NCBI GenBank assembly: GCA_965197575.1 | Contig: OZ240214.1 | Coordinates: forward strand, 1 to 64,000 | From: VXOI01 sp965197575 | GTDB taxonomy: Bacteria > Chloroflexota > Dehalococcoidia > Lucifugimonadales > UBA3495 | Direction: 5' to 3' | DNA length: 64,000 nt | Shown here: in pieces, positions 36,540 to 45,227 of the stretch | How the letters are laid out: every line of letters begins with the position of its first letter | How positions within the stretch are numbered: position 1 is the first letter of the stretch | The notes under the pieces: generated by a model | Seen by the model: only the letters and a program-made list of their open reading frames with translations | The model's database searches: none | Told to the model about the DNA's origin: nothing | Program-made: the position numbers and the translations under genes

Positions 36540-38096
36540 ATGAAATACGACTACATCGTTGTAGGGGCGGGGTCGGCGGGGTCCATTTTGGCTTCGCGGC
36601 TTACTGAGGACCCGTCGGTCTCGGTGCTGCTGATCGAGGCCGGGCCGGATTACCCAGATTTCGAGCGGCTGCCGGACGAGGTGAAGTACGGGTTCGCCAC
36701 CGCCACCGACATCATCACCAAGGACCACAACTGGGAGTTCATGGGCAAGGCCACCGATACGGCTCCGCCCATGCGGGTTCCCCGGGGCCGGGTCACAGGC
36801 GGGTCAAGCGCCATCAACGGCCAGATGTTCCTCCGGGGCGTCCCGGAGGACTATGACGCTTGGGCCGCTATGGGCAACGACCGGTGGGACTTCCAGAGCG
36901 TCCTTCCGTATCTCCGAATGATCGAGACCGACACCGAGTACGGCGGCGACGATTTCCACAACTCCAACGGCCCGATCATCGCGCGCCGCTTCCCGCGGGA
37001 GGAACTGCTGCCGGAGCAGCTAGCCTTCTACGACGCCGCCCTGGCCGCCGGCTTCCCCGACAGCCCCGACCAGAACCACCCGGAAGCCGGGGGCGTCGGC
37101 CCGTCGCCTCTGAACAACCCCAATGGTATCCGTTGGAGCACGGCCCTGGGTTACCTGGACCCGGCGCGGCACCGCCTCAACCTGACCATCCGGCCCAACA
37201 CTCTGGCCCGGCGCATCCGGTTCGACGGCAACCGGGCGACGGGCGTTGAGGTGGAAAGCGGCGGCGAGCGGTTCGTCGTGGAGGGGGAGCAGATCATACT
37301 CAGCGCCAGCGCCGTCAACTCCCCTCATCTGCTGATGCTGTCGGGGGTTGGCCCGGCGGACCAGCTTCAGGCCCACGGGATACCGGTGGTGCATGAATTG
37401 CCCGGCGTGGGTCAGAATCTGCGCGACCACCCGTTCGTGCCGGTGACCTTCAGGACCCATCCCGGCCATCCGTTTAACCCGGACGAGCCCCGGTTGCAGA
37501 TGATGATGAGCTGGACCGCCGAGGACTCTCACCTGCGGAACGACATGATTTTCGTGGCGCTGTCCTACGCGACGGAGCAATGGTCCAGGGACCCCAACGC
37601 CGATGACGCCGACCCCATCGGCTTCCGCATTGCTTCCGGGCTGTACTTGGCGGTTGGGGCCGGAGAACTCACACTGCAATCCGCCGACCCGGACCGGCAG
37701 CCTTTCCTCGACTACAACTACTTTGCGGAGGAGTTCGACCTGCGGCGTATGCGGGAAGGAGTCCGGCTGATCGTGAAGTTGTCAGAAGACCCTGGTCTGG
37801 CCGGGTTGATACAGGAGCGGGTCAGCCCATCCGACGCCGAATTGGCCACCGATGAGGCGCTGGATGCGTTCATCAGGCGCAATTGCAACACGGGCCACCA
37901 CATTTCGGGCACCTGCAAGATGGGTCCGGCGTCGGACCCGCTGGCCGTCGTAGACCAGTTCGGCAAGGTGCATGGGACGGAGGGGCTGCGGGTGGTGGAC
38001 TGCTCCATCATGCCCGACTGCATCCGGGCCAACACCAACGTGACCACCATGATGATCGCTGAGCACATAGCGGACTTTATCAAGCAGGGGCGGTAG
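36540..38096 (+). CDS. GMC family FAD-dependent oxidoreductase 1
   Basis: A 518-residue flavoenzyme of the glucose-methanol-choline family, which oxidises alcohols or related donors with FAD. The dinucleotide motif GAGSAG is at 9-14. GGSSAINGQMFLRG (about 92-105) is GMC signature 1. The C-terminal active site GHHISGTCKMG provides the catalytic His, with RANTNVTTMM near the end. Length is normal and there is no signal peptide. The substrate cannot be told from sequence. A small retropepsin-like gene follows on the same strand and a second GMC gene converges. Confidence 0.9.
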   Translation: MKYDYIVVGAGSAGSILASRLTEDPSVSVLLIEAGPDYPDFERLPDEVKYGFATATDIITKDHNWEFMGKATDTAPPMRVPRGRVTGGSSAINGQMFLRGVPEDYDAWAAMGNDRWDFQSVLPYLRMIETDTEYGGDDFHNSNGPIIARRFPREELLPEQLAFYDAALAAGFPDSPDQNHPEAGGVGPSPLNNPNGIRWSTALGYLDPARHRLNLTIRPNTLARRIRFDGNRATGVEVESGGERFVVEGEQIILSASAVNSPHLLMLSGVGPADQLQAHGIPVVHELPGVGQNLRDHPFVPVTFRTHPGHPFNPDEPRLQMMMSWTAEDSHLRNDMIFVALSYATEQWSRDPNADDADPIGFRIASGLYLAVGAGELTLQSADPDRQPFLDYNYFAEEFDLRRMREGVRLIVKLSEDPGLAGLIQERVSPSDAELATDEALDAFIRRNCNTGHHISGTCKMGPASDPLAVVDQFGKVHGTEGLRVVDCSIMPDCIRANTNVTTMMIAEHIADFIKQGR

Positions 38097-38120
38097 GAGA
38101 AGGAGCCAACCGGGAGACGC

Positions 38121-38501
38121 ATGATGGGGCCAGTCTACATTACATGCGCCATCGGGCCGAACCGGGAGAGTCTGACGGCCGTGGAATTTGTGTTGGATTA
38201 CAACGAAATTCACACGGTCGTTAGCCCTGCATTAGGCGCTGAATTGGGCCTGGATTTCGGGATAACGGCGCCAGCAAGGGTGAATGGGGTTGAGTTGCAA
38301 GCCTCGATGGCCCTCGCATGCGTCAGGATGAGCGACCGGGATGGCGTTACCTTGGTGGTCGCGGTGGAAACGCCCGTGCCGCGCTTGGGACGCATAGCTT
38401 TCCAGGGCCTCGGATTAAGGTTCAACAGAGAGGATCGGACCATCGACTTTGGCGGAATATATCCGCCGCCAGTCTTTGTGGCTACCGTCCCTGCCGGATG
38501 A
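38121..38501 (+). CDS. small retropepsin-like protein without catalytic DTG
   Basis: A 126-residue protein. VEFVLDYNEIHTVVSPALGA then ELGLDF resembles the first half of retropepsin-like single-domain proteases (LVDTGA...LP...LGL), but the Asp-Thr-Gly triad is replaced by DYNE, so no protease activity is expected. LGLRFNREDRTIDF fits the C-terminal strand. It follows GMC 1 by 24 bp and overlaps the 3' end of the convergent GMC 2 by 20 bp. The assignment is tentative. Confidence 0.5.
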   Translation: MMGPVYITCAIGPNRESLTAVEFVLDYNEIHTVVSPALGAELGLDFGITAPARVNGVELQASMALACVRMSDRDGVTLVVAVETPVPRLGRIAFQGLGLRFNREDRTIDFGGIYPPPVFVATVPAG

Positions 38502-40035
38502 AGTCGGCGATCCTCTCGCCTATCATCATTGTGGTGCAGTTGGTGTTGGCCCGCACACAGTTCGGCATTATCGAAGCGTCGGCCACCCGCAGCCCCCGAA
38601 GCCCATGCACCCGGCCAAACTGGTCGACCACTGCCATCGGGTCGGACGCCGGGCCCATCTTGCAAGTGCTGGTAATGTGCTGGCCGCTGACCACGGTCCG
38701 GCGGATGAAGGCGTCGAGCGCTTCGTCCGATTCCAGTTCCTCGTTGGAGGGCTGTAACCGCTCGTCGATTATATCGTTGAACGCCGGGTGCCGCCCCAGC
38801 TCGGCGCAGGTGCGGACGACTTCCCGGCAGCGGCGGAGGTCGAACTCCTCCTCGAAGAACCGGAAGTCCAGGTGCGGCTTGCCGTGGGGGTCGGCCGAGG
38901 TCAGGCGCAGTTCTCCCGCCCCGACTTCCAGGTTGATGAAGGAATACATCCCCAACCCCCGGACCTCCTCTTCGTCATCCTCCGGGACGTACATCCGCGG
39001 GTTGATCATCGAAGCCATCAGAATCTGCAGGTCGTTTCTCAAGTGCGAATCCTGGGCGGTCCAGCGCATCCCAACCTGGAGCCGGGGTGCGTTGGGGTCG
39101 AGCCCGTGGCCGGGCTTGGTCTTGAAGGGCACGAACACTATGGGATGGTCGCGCAGGTTTTGGCCGACGCCCGGCAGGTCGTGCACCACAGGTATGCCAA
39201 ACTCGCGCAGGTGGTCGGCCGGGCCCACGCCGGAAAGCATCAGGATGTGGGGAGAGCCGATGGTCCCTCCGCTGAGTATGACTTCCTCTCCCTCGACGGC
39301 GAACATCTCTCCCCCGCTTTCGACCTGTACTCCGGTAACGCGGTCCCCGTCGAACAGCAGGCGATGCACGGTGCAGTTGGGCTTGATGGTCAGGTTCAGA
39401 CGATGCCGGGCCATGCTCAAGTAACCCAAAGCGGTGCTCAGCCGGATGCCGTTGGGGTTGTTCAAGGGCAACGGCCCCACCCCGGCGCCGTCGGGATGGT
39501 TGAAGTCGGGAGCGTCGGGAAAACCCATAGCTCGCGCGGCGGTGTGGAAGGCTTGCTGGTCGGGACGCCATTCCGACGGCGCGAATCGCCGGCAAACTAT
39601 GGGGCCGTCGGAGTTGTGGAAATCGCTGCCGCCAAACTCGGTGTCGGTCTCCATCCTGCGGAAGTAGTGGAGCAGGTTCTGGTAGCTCCACTGGTCGTTG
39701 CCCATAGCGGCCCAAGCGTCGTAGTCATCGGGCACACCGCGCAGGAACACCTGGCCGTTGATGGCGCTGGTCCCGCCGGTCACTTTGCCCCTGGGAATCG
39801 TCAATGGCCCGCTGGTGTCGGTGCCGCGGGCGGTGAACTCCCAGTTGTGGTGAGTGGTCACGGTGTCGACGCCCGAGGCGAAGCCGAACTTTATCTCCTC
39901 CGGAAGATGCTCGAAGTCGGGATAGTCGGGCCCGGCTTCCAGCAACAGGACCGACCGGTCCGGGTCCTCGCTGAGCCGGGTCGCCACCACCCCGCCGCCG
40001 GAGCCCGCGCCGATGACGATGTTGTCGTATTTCAT
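38482..40035 (-). CDS. GMC family FAD-dependent oxidoreductase 2
   Basis: About 517 residues. FAD motif GAGSGG at 9-14; GGTSAINGQVFLRG is signature 1; the active-site region is GQHITSTCKMG; RANTNCTTMM lies near the end. ATG 40035 is chosen because GGGAG lies 6 nt upstream. It is a close paralogue of GMC 1 in opposite orientation and follows the BVMO gene by 63 bp on the same strand, suggesting co-transcription and consecutive oxidation steps. Confidence 0.9.
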   Translation of the reverse strand: MKYDNIVIGAGSGGGVVATRLSEDPDRSVLLLEAGPDYPDFEHLPEEIKFGFASGVDTVTTHHNWEFTARGTDTSGPLTIPRGKVTGGTSAINGQVFLRGVPDDYDAWAAMGNDQWSYQNLLHYFRRMETDTEFGGSDFHNSDGPIVCRRFAPSEWRPDQQAFHTAARAMGFPDAPDFNHPDGAGVGPLPLNNPNGIRLSTALGYLSMARHRLNLTIKPNCTVHRLLFDGDRVTGVQVESGGEMFAVEGEEVILSGGTIGSPHILMLSGVGPADHLREFGIPVVHDLPGVGQNLRDHPIVFVPFKTKPGHGLDPNAPRLQVGMRWTAQDSHLRNDLQILMASMINPRMYVPEDDEEEVRGLGMYSFINLEVGAGELRLTSADPHGKPHLDFRFFEEEFDLRRCREVVRTCAELGRHPAFNDIIDERLQPSNEELESDEALDAFIRRTVVSGQHITSTCKMGPASDPMAVVDQFGRVHGLRGLRVADASIMPNCVRANTNCTTMMIGERIADFIRQGR

Positions 40036-40098
40036 GTTCACTCCCGAAAGCTTCGCTTCGAGTATCCAGCGCCGTCCGACCTTCCCAAGTCCCGGCGT

Positions 40099-41736
40099 TT
40101 AGCGCAGTTGGAATCCTTCGTAGCCGTTGGCGGCTACTTCCGCACAGCGGGCGCGGTAGGCGGGGGCGCTGTCGGGGTAGAGAAGGAGGACCCGTGCTTT
40201 GCCTGGAATGTTGGCCCCGACGAACCAGGAGTCGGTCTTGGTGCGGATGGAGCCTGCGGCCAACTCCTCGACGTGCTCCACCCACGCCTCTTCCGCCTCC
40301 GGCCTGGCTTCAATGCGGGTGTAGCCGTGGTCGCGCATGTAGGCGATGCAGTCGCTGGTCCACTCCACAATGGCCTCGGCGCAGCGGGGGAAGTTGCAGG
40401 TGGCGGCGGCGTTCAGCGCAAACATGTTCGGGAAGCCGGCGCTATGGACGCCGAGGTAGGTCCGCAGGCCGTTGGCCCACTTGTCTTTGATGGACTCCCC
40501 CGTCTCGCCGCGCACGTCGATCCGGGTCAAAGCCCCGGTCATGGCGTCATATCCGGTGGCGAAGATGATCACGTCGAGCTCGTATTCCTTCCCATCGCTC
40601 GTCTTGAGGCCGCTGGGCGTGATGCGCTCGATGGGGGCCTGGCGCACATCAACCAGCAGTACATTGTCCCGGTTGTAGACCTCGTAGTAGTTGGTCTCGC
40701 AGGGGATGCGCTTGGAGCCGAAGGGATGGTCCTTGGGCACCAGCATTTCCGCCACCACCGGGTCGTGAACGCGCTCGCGGATCTTGTTGCGGACGAATTC
40801 GCCGTATTCCTCGTTGAGCTCTTCGTTGGTCATTATGTCCCGGAAATTGCTCAGCCATTTCTTGAAGCCGGACTCGGCCCACAGTTGCTCGTACACCTCC
40901 AAGCGCTCCTCCGCCGAGACTTCCAGCCCCGAGCGCGGGTCCAGTTCGTGTACGAACGCGCCGGGAGTCTCGCGGCACTTCTCGAAAATGTCCGGGTAGC
41001 TGGCCTTTATCTCCCGCTGGGTCTCCGGGTCGATCTCGGAATTGCGCAACGGCGCGCAGTAGTTCGGCGTGCGCTGGAAGACGGTCAGGTGGCCGACCTC
41101 CCCGGCGATTTCCGGTATGATCTGGACGGCGGTGGCCCCGGTGCCGATGATGCCCACGCGCTTGCCGGCCAGGTCCATGCCCTCCTTCGGCCACCGGCCA
41201 GTGTGGCACCAAGCGCCCCGGAAACTGTCGATGCCCTCGAAGTCGGGTATGTAATGCGCCGAGAGAATGCCGACCGCCGTGATCAGAAACCGCCCCCGAG
41301 CGCGGCGGCCGTCTGCCGTTTCGACTTGCCACACGTTCTCGTCGGAGTCGTAGACCGCCGAGACAATGCGGGTGTTGAACTCGATGTCTCTTCTCAGGTC
41401 GAACTTGTCCGCCACGTAGTTGAGATAGCGCTCGTTCTCCGGCTGGCCGGAATAATGCTCCTTCCAGTCCCACTCCTGAAGCAACTCCTCGGAGAAAGAG
41501 TAGCCGTAGCTATAGCTCTCCGAGTCGAAGCGCGCGCCGGGATAGCGGTTCCAATACCAGGTGCCCCCCACCCCGGCGCCGTCCTCGAAGACCCGCACCG
41601 AAAGGCCGAGCTCGCGCAAGCGGTATAGCTGATAAAGCCCGGTAACCCCGGCCCCGATGATAATGGCGTCGTACTGGTCCGTGGCCCTGCCCACCTCGGC
41701 CCCGGCGGCTGGCGCCTGCTGCAGCGTATCTCCCAT
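40099..41736 (-). CDS. Baeyer-Villiger monooxygenase (class B flavoprotein)
   Basis: A 545-residue FAD/NADPH monooxygenase that converts ketones to esters or lactones. FAD site GAGVTG (28-33); WYWNRYPGARFDSESY (60-75) typical of cyclohexanone-monooxygenase-like enzymes; the BVMO fingerprint FRGAWCHTGRWP at 172-183; NADPH site GTGATA (198-203); ATGYD further on. Substrate unknown. It precedes GMC 2 on the same strand, so a ketone/ester pathway from terpenoid-, steroid- or alicyclic-like compounds is plausible. AGGGA precedes the ATG. Confidence 0.9.
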   Translation of the reverse strand: MGDTLQQAPAAGAEVGRATDQYDAIIIGAGVTGLYQLYRLRELGLSVRVFEDGAGVGGTWYWNRYPGARFDSESYSYGYSFSEELLQEWDWKEHYSGQPENERYLNYVADKFDLRRDIEFNTRIVSAVYDSDENVWQVETADGRRARGRFLITAVGILSAHYIPDFEGIDSFRGAWCHTGRWPKEGMDLAGKRVGIIGTGATAVQIIPEIAGEVGHLTVFQRTPNYCAPLRNSEIDPETQREIKASYPDIFEKCRETPGAFVHELDPRSGLEVSAEERLEVYEQLWAESGFKKWLSNFRDIMTNEELNEEYGEFVRNKIRERVHDPVVAEMLVPKDHPFGSKRIPCETNYYEVYNRDNVLLVDVRQAPIERITPSGLKTSDGKEYELDVIIFATGYDAMTGALTRIDVRGETGESIKDKWANGLRTYLGVHSAGFPNMFALNAAATCNFPRCAEAIVEWTSDCIAYMRDHGYTRIEARPEAEEAWVEHVEELAAGSIRTKTDSWFVGANIPGKARVLLLYPDSAPAYRARCAEVAANGYEGFQLR

Positions 41737-41942
41737 GTCCGTCCCTCATTCCGGTTTTCGCGGATTACACTCACAAATCCGTCATCTGAACCCAAAGCGG
41801 TCCAGTTCTCTTCGCTTGCAACCCCATAGGAGCCTCAATAAACTATTCGGCGAAAGTAGAACTAAGAGACCGCCGCTATCATATACTTGAGGTGCGGGCT
41901 GTGGAAAGGCTGTTGCCCTGCACTGCACTTGGGAGACTACGT

Positions 41943-43253
41943 ATGCTGAATAGAGTTCACATCAAGGGTTATAAATCATTGCAAGACGTTGAAGTGAAGC
42001 TGTCGCCACTCACTTTGCTCTTTGGGCCAAATTCAGCCGGAAAGAGCAACTTCCTCGATTCCCTTCAGCTTCTGTCGAAAATGGCGACGAGCCAAACGCT
42101 GAACGAAGCCTTCGATCCTCCTTACCGAGGCAAGCCGCTGGAATCTTTCACTCTAGGTGAAGGCGGGCTTAGAGGGTTGATGGAGCAGGAGCGGCTGGCC
42201 TTTTCCATCGAGGCCGACTTGCATCTGTCGGATGCGGTGATTGATGCAGTTAACCAACAGATACAGGATATGCGCCGTCCCAGCGGCGACGGACGTTCAG
42301 AAGCAACCGGCAGCAGTTCCGCCCGCGTCCGCGAACGAGACTTGCGCTATCGCGTCGAAATTGAGATGGTGCCCTGGTCCGGCTTCTTGCGCGTAACCGA
42401 CGAGTACCTGGCAGCCCTGAACTCCAGCGGCGAGCCTACCGGCAAGCGCAAACCTTTCCTAGAAGGGCAGGGCGCAAAGATTCACCTGCGGCTGGAAGGG
42501 CAGGCGCACCCTACCCAATACGAGCGTTATCTTGACCGCACTATCCTCTCGATGCCTCATTATCCGCCCCATTATCCGCACTTGGTGGCGGCGCGGCGCG
42601 AACTGGAGAGCTGGCTCTTCTTCTATTTCGAGCCGCGCGAGCGTATGCGGGCGGCCAACCCTATCAAGGAAGTGCGCCACATAGGGATGATGGTCGAGGA
42701 ACTTGCCGCCTGCCTGAATACTCTCCGGGCGCTCGAGCCCCAGCAGTTCAATGCCGTGGAAAAGGCTCTCCACACTATGCTGCCCAACATAGACGGCATC
42801 GAGATAGACGTGAGTGACCTCGGCGAAGTCGAACTCCGTCTCAAGGAAAACGGCGTAGCCATACCGGCACGTGTGCTGTCCGAAGGCACGTTGCGGCTGC
42901 TGGGCCTGCTGGCCCTCAACGGCGCCGGCAGCACGCCGTCGCTGGTGGGATTTGAAGAGCCGGAGAACGGAGTCCACCCGCGCCGAATCCAGTTGATTGC
43001 GGAACTGTTGAAGACGCGCTCCAAATTCGGAGCGGCCCAATATATCGTCACCTCCCACTCCCCGATTTTGCCCGATAAAATACCGGACGATTCCCTGTTT
43101 GTGGTGCAGCGAAACGGACGCTGCACCCAAATTAGCCCCTTTTCGACTTGGGGGCCCCTGTGGCGCAATAACGAAATCGACTACGCCCTCGATGACCAGA
43201 AAGAACGTCTTCCAGTATCGAAGCGGATCCTCAGAGGTGACTTCGATGCGTGA
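41943..43253 (+). CDS. AAA family ATPase (OLD/AbiL-like), conflict-system candidate
   Basis: A 436-residue ABC-type ATPase of the AAA15/21 group. Walker A GPNSAGKS (28-35); signature-like LSEGTLRLL (312-320); Walker B GFEEPENGVHP (336-346); H-loop TSHSP (370-374). About 280 residues between Walker A and signature form the inserted arm region. ATG 41943 has GGGAG 7 nt upstream. It overlaps the next gene by 8 nt. ATPases of this class pair with TOPRIM-like or nuclease partners in anti-phage systems (OLD, AbiL, Septu, retron types). It sits alone between metabolic genes with codon use closer to AT than theirs. Confidence 0.85.
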   Translation: MLNRVHIKGYKSLQDVEVKLSPLTLLFGPNSAGKSNFLDSLQLLSKMATSQTLNEAFDPPYRGKPLESFTLGEGGLRGLMEQERLAFSIEADLHLSDAVIDAVNQQIQDMRRPSGDGRSEATGSSSARVRERDLRYRVEIEMVPWSGFLRVTDEYLAALNSSGEPTGKRKPFLEGQGAKIHLRLEGQAHPTQYERYLDRTILSMPHYPPHYPHLVAARRELESWLFFYFEPRERMRAANPIKEVRHIGMMVEELAACLNTLRALEPQQFNAVEKALHTMLPNIDGIEIDVSDLGEVELRLKENGVAIPARVLSEGTLRLLGLLALNGAGSTPSLVGFEEPENGVHPRRIQLIAELLKTRSKFGAAQYIVTSHSPILPDKIPDDSLFVVQRNGRCTQISPFSTWGPLWRNNEIDYALDDQKERLPVSKRILRGDFDA

Positions 43254-43944
43254 GATTGCCCTGTTTGTAGAAGACTTGGCTCACCAATTGGTTATCGGCG
43301 GGTTGGTGGAACGGCTGACCGCCGACCACGGTATCCCAGCGCGGTTGAATTGGCTTAGCGCCGAGGGAGGACACGGGCAAGTTATTCAAGAGCTTCGCGC
43401 TTATCTGCGCGATTTGGCGAGACAGGGCAGCCCTCTACCGGACTTGATTATCGTCGCCACCGATGCCAACTGCGGCGGACTGAACAATCGCTTCCGCGAA
43501 ATTAACGATGTAGCTGAATCGGTGGCCACCCTTCTCCCTCCAATAATCCCTGCCGTCCCCGATCCGCACATCGAACGCTGGCTGCTGCTGGACGGCGCCG
43601 CATTCAGCCGGGCGGTTGGCCGAGGCTGTGACGCACCGGATCAGAAGTGCAGCCGAGACCTTTACAAGGACCGTCTTGCCGAGGCAGTATTGGCCGCGGG
43701 AAACCCGCCTAACCTCGGCGGAATCGAGTTTGCCGAGGACATCGTTCGGGAGATGGACATTGAGCGCGCCGGGCGGTCGGACCGGTCGCTCCGAGCCTTC
43801 CTCGACGACCTGAGAGCCATTTTCAGCAATGGCGGTTGTGAAGGCGCCAGCGCCGGCCCGCTTCAATTTGGGCCACCGCCTAAGTATACAGCGATGCCCG
43901 GGGCGTCGCGCCCATCAGCAGGCCGCCGCCGTACTCGAAGTTGA
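43246..43944 (+). CDS. TOPRIM-like partner of the AAA ATPase
   Basis: A 232-residue protein coupled to the ATPase (ATGCGTGA overlap). FVEDLAHQLVIGGLVERL gives an early acidic residue, LIIVATDANCGG a central Asp (about 73), and PHIERWLLLD a third motif; together this is the order seen in TOPRIM/DUF4276-like nucleases. Residues past about 205 are low-complexity and overlap the convergent monooxygenase gene by 65 bp, so the original C-terminus may be altered. The expected role is nucleic-acid cleavage triggered by the ATPase. The family name is uncertain. Confidence 0.65.
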   Translation: MREIALFVEDLAHQLVIGGLVERLTADHGIPARLNWLSAEGGHGQVIQELRAYLRDLARQGSPLPDLIIVATDANCGGLNNRFREINDVAESVATLLPPIIPAVPDPHIERWLLLDGAAFSRAVGRGCDAPDQKCSRDLYKDRLAEAVLAAGNPPNLGGIEFAEDIVREMDIERAGRSDRSLRAFLDDLRAIFSNGGCEGASAGPLQFGPPPKYTAMPGASRPSAGRRRTRS

Positions 43945-45043
43945 GCGGCAGACCGGAGATGTGCTGCCCGTGGACGTGCAGGTCCCTGAAGAACCGCTCC
44001 AAGCCCACGGAGTGGTGGATGGCGTTGGTGCCGGCGGCGCTGAACAGCTTGTCCACGACCTCGACCGACTGCCGGATGGCGTGGGTGATCGCCAGCCGCG
44101 CCCGCGCCGCCTTTTGGGCCAAGTCCGGCCCGTTCTTGACCTGGGCCTCCCACATCGAGCCGACCGCGTCCAGCACGTAGCTCCTGGCCCCGTCGACCAT
44201 GGCCTCGCACTCCCCCACCACTATCTGGACGTGGGTGCGGTCGCGCAGCAGCGTCGTGGAGTCGGTGGAACCGGCCCCGGTGGCCAGTTCCACAAAGGCG
44301 TTCATCGCGCCGCGGGCCATGCCCAAGGCGTTTCCGGCGGACAAAGTCCAGCCGAGGACAATGGACGTTTGCGGCGGGCTGTACAAGGGGCCGTCGTAGT
44401 AGGCCGGGTCTCCCCGCGTGTAGGTATGACTGGAGGGCACGAACACGTCCGCGAACTCGGCGTCGTTGCTGGCCGTTCCCCTCATGCCGAGGGTGGTCCA
44501 AGTGTTCAGAACGATGCCGGCCGCCACCGGCACCACCGCGACGCGGGTGACGGGGTTTCCGGCGTCGTCGGTTACCGGGCCGCGGTCGTCGATCAGCCGG
44601 CAGTTCAGGAACAGGGCGATGGAATGGTCGATGCCGCTCAGGTAATTCCACCTGCCGGAAACGAGGTAGCCGCCCTCGGTCAGCTTGGCGGTGCCCTCGG
44701 TCCGGGCCGAACCCGACCCGAGCAACACTGGCGGGTCGCCGAAGACTTCCTTCGCCGCCTCCACGCTCAGCCGGGAGACGGCCGCTGTCACCGCGCTTCC
44801 GTTGAAGACGCACCAGCCGGCCGAGCCATCGGCCTTGGAGATTTCCTCGACAACACGGAAGGCCGTGATCGGGTCTGCCTCGGGCCCGCCCAACTCCCTT
44901 GGCCCGTAGAGGCTGAAAAGCTGCTTCTTCGCCATCGCCGACGCCAATTCTGGAGGAAGCTGACACTCGGAATCGATCCGGTCCAAACTTGATAGAATCA
45001 TGGGGACCAGGCTTTTCGCGGCGTCAACGAGACTTTCGGCCAT
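43880..45043 (-). CDS. acyl-CoA dehydrogenase-fold monooxygenase (HsaA/DszC-like)
   Basis: A 387-residue protein of the group D flavin monooxygenase type. ADGSAGWCVFNGSAVTAAVS corresponds to the flavin-binding middle domain; SGRWNYLSGIDHS is typical of HsaA-like enzymes, in place of the acyl-CoA dehydrogenase Glu base. The C-terminal four-helix bundle ends with HSVGLERFFRDLHVHGQHIS. It would hydroxylate an aromatic or similar substrate with flavin from a separate reductase, which is not in the window. AGGAG lies 8 nt before ATG 45043. Confidence 0.85.
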   Translation of the reverse strand: MAESLVDAAKSLVPMILSSLDRIDSECQLPPELASAMAKKQLFSLYGPRELGGPEADPITAFRVVEEISKADGSAGWCVFNGSAVTAAVSRLSVEAAKEVFGDPPVLLGSGSARTEGTAKLTEGGYLVSGRWNYLSGIDHSIALFLNCRLIDDRGPVTDDAGNPVTRVAVVPVAAGIVLNTWTTLGMRGTASNDAEFADVFVPSSHTYTRGDPAYYDGPLYSPPQTSIVLGWTLSAGNALGMARGAMNAFVELATGAGSTDSTTLLRDRTHVQIVVGECEAMVDGARSYVLDAVGSMWEAQVKNGPDLAQKAARARLAITHAIRQSVEVVDKLFSAAGTNAIHHSVGLERFFRDLHVHGQHISGLPLNFEYGGGLLMGATPRASLYT

Positions 45044-45227
45044 GTATCAACTCCTGATTTTCCGTCAATCGGTCGCTTGGGTTATTATAGCCCTTGTCCC
45101 AACCCGTCGGGGCGATTCGAGAATTGCCCCGACGGCCGTTATTTTCGCTTTGGTGCTTGAGTGAATCCCGTCTTAATGCTACGATTCACCATAATAGTCG
45201 GCGCCCTTATATAAAGGAGGACTATCC

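Noticed and set aside
38788..41628. 946-codon plus-strand frame
   Set aside because: It lies entirely opposite the GMC 2 and BVMO genes, whose motifs are clear; high GC leaves the opposite strand open.
43829..44992. Plus-strand frame opposite the HsaA-like gene
   Set aside because: It shadows a well-conserved flavin monooxygenase.
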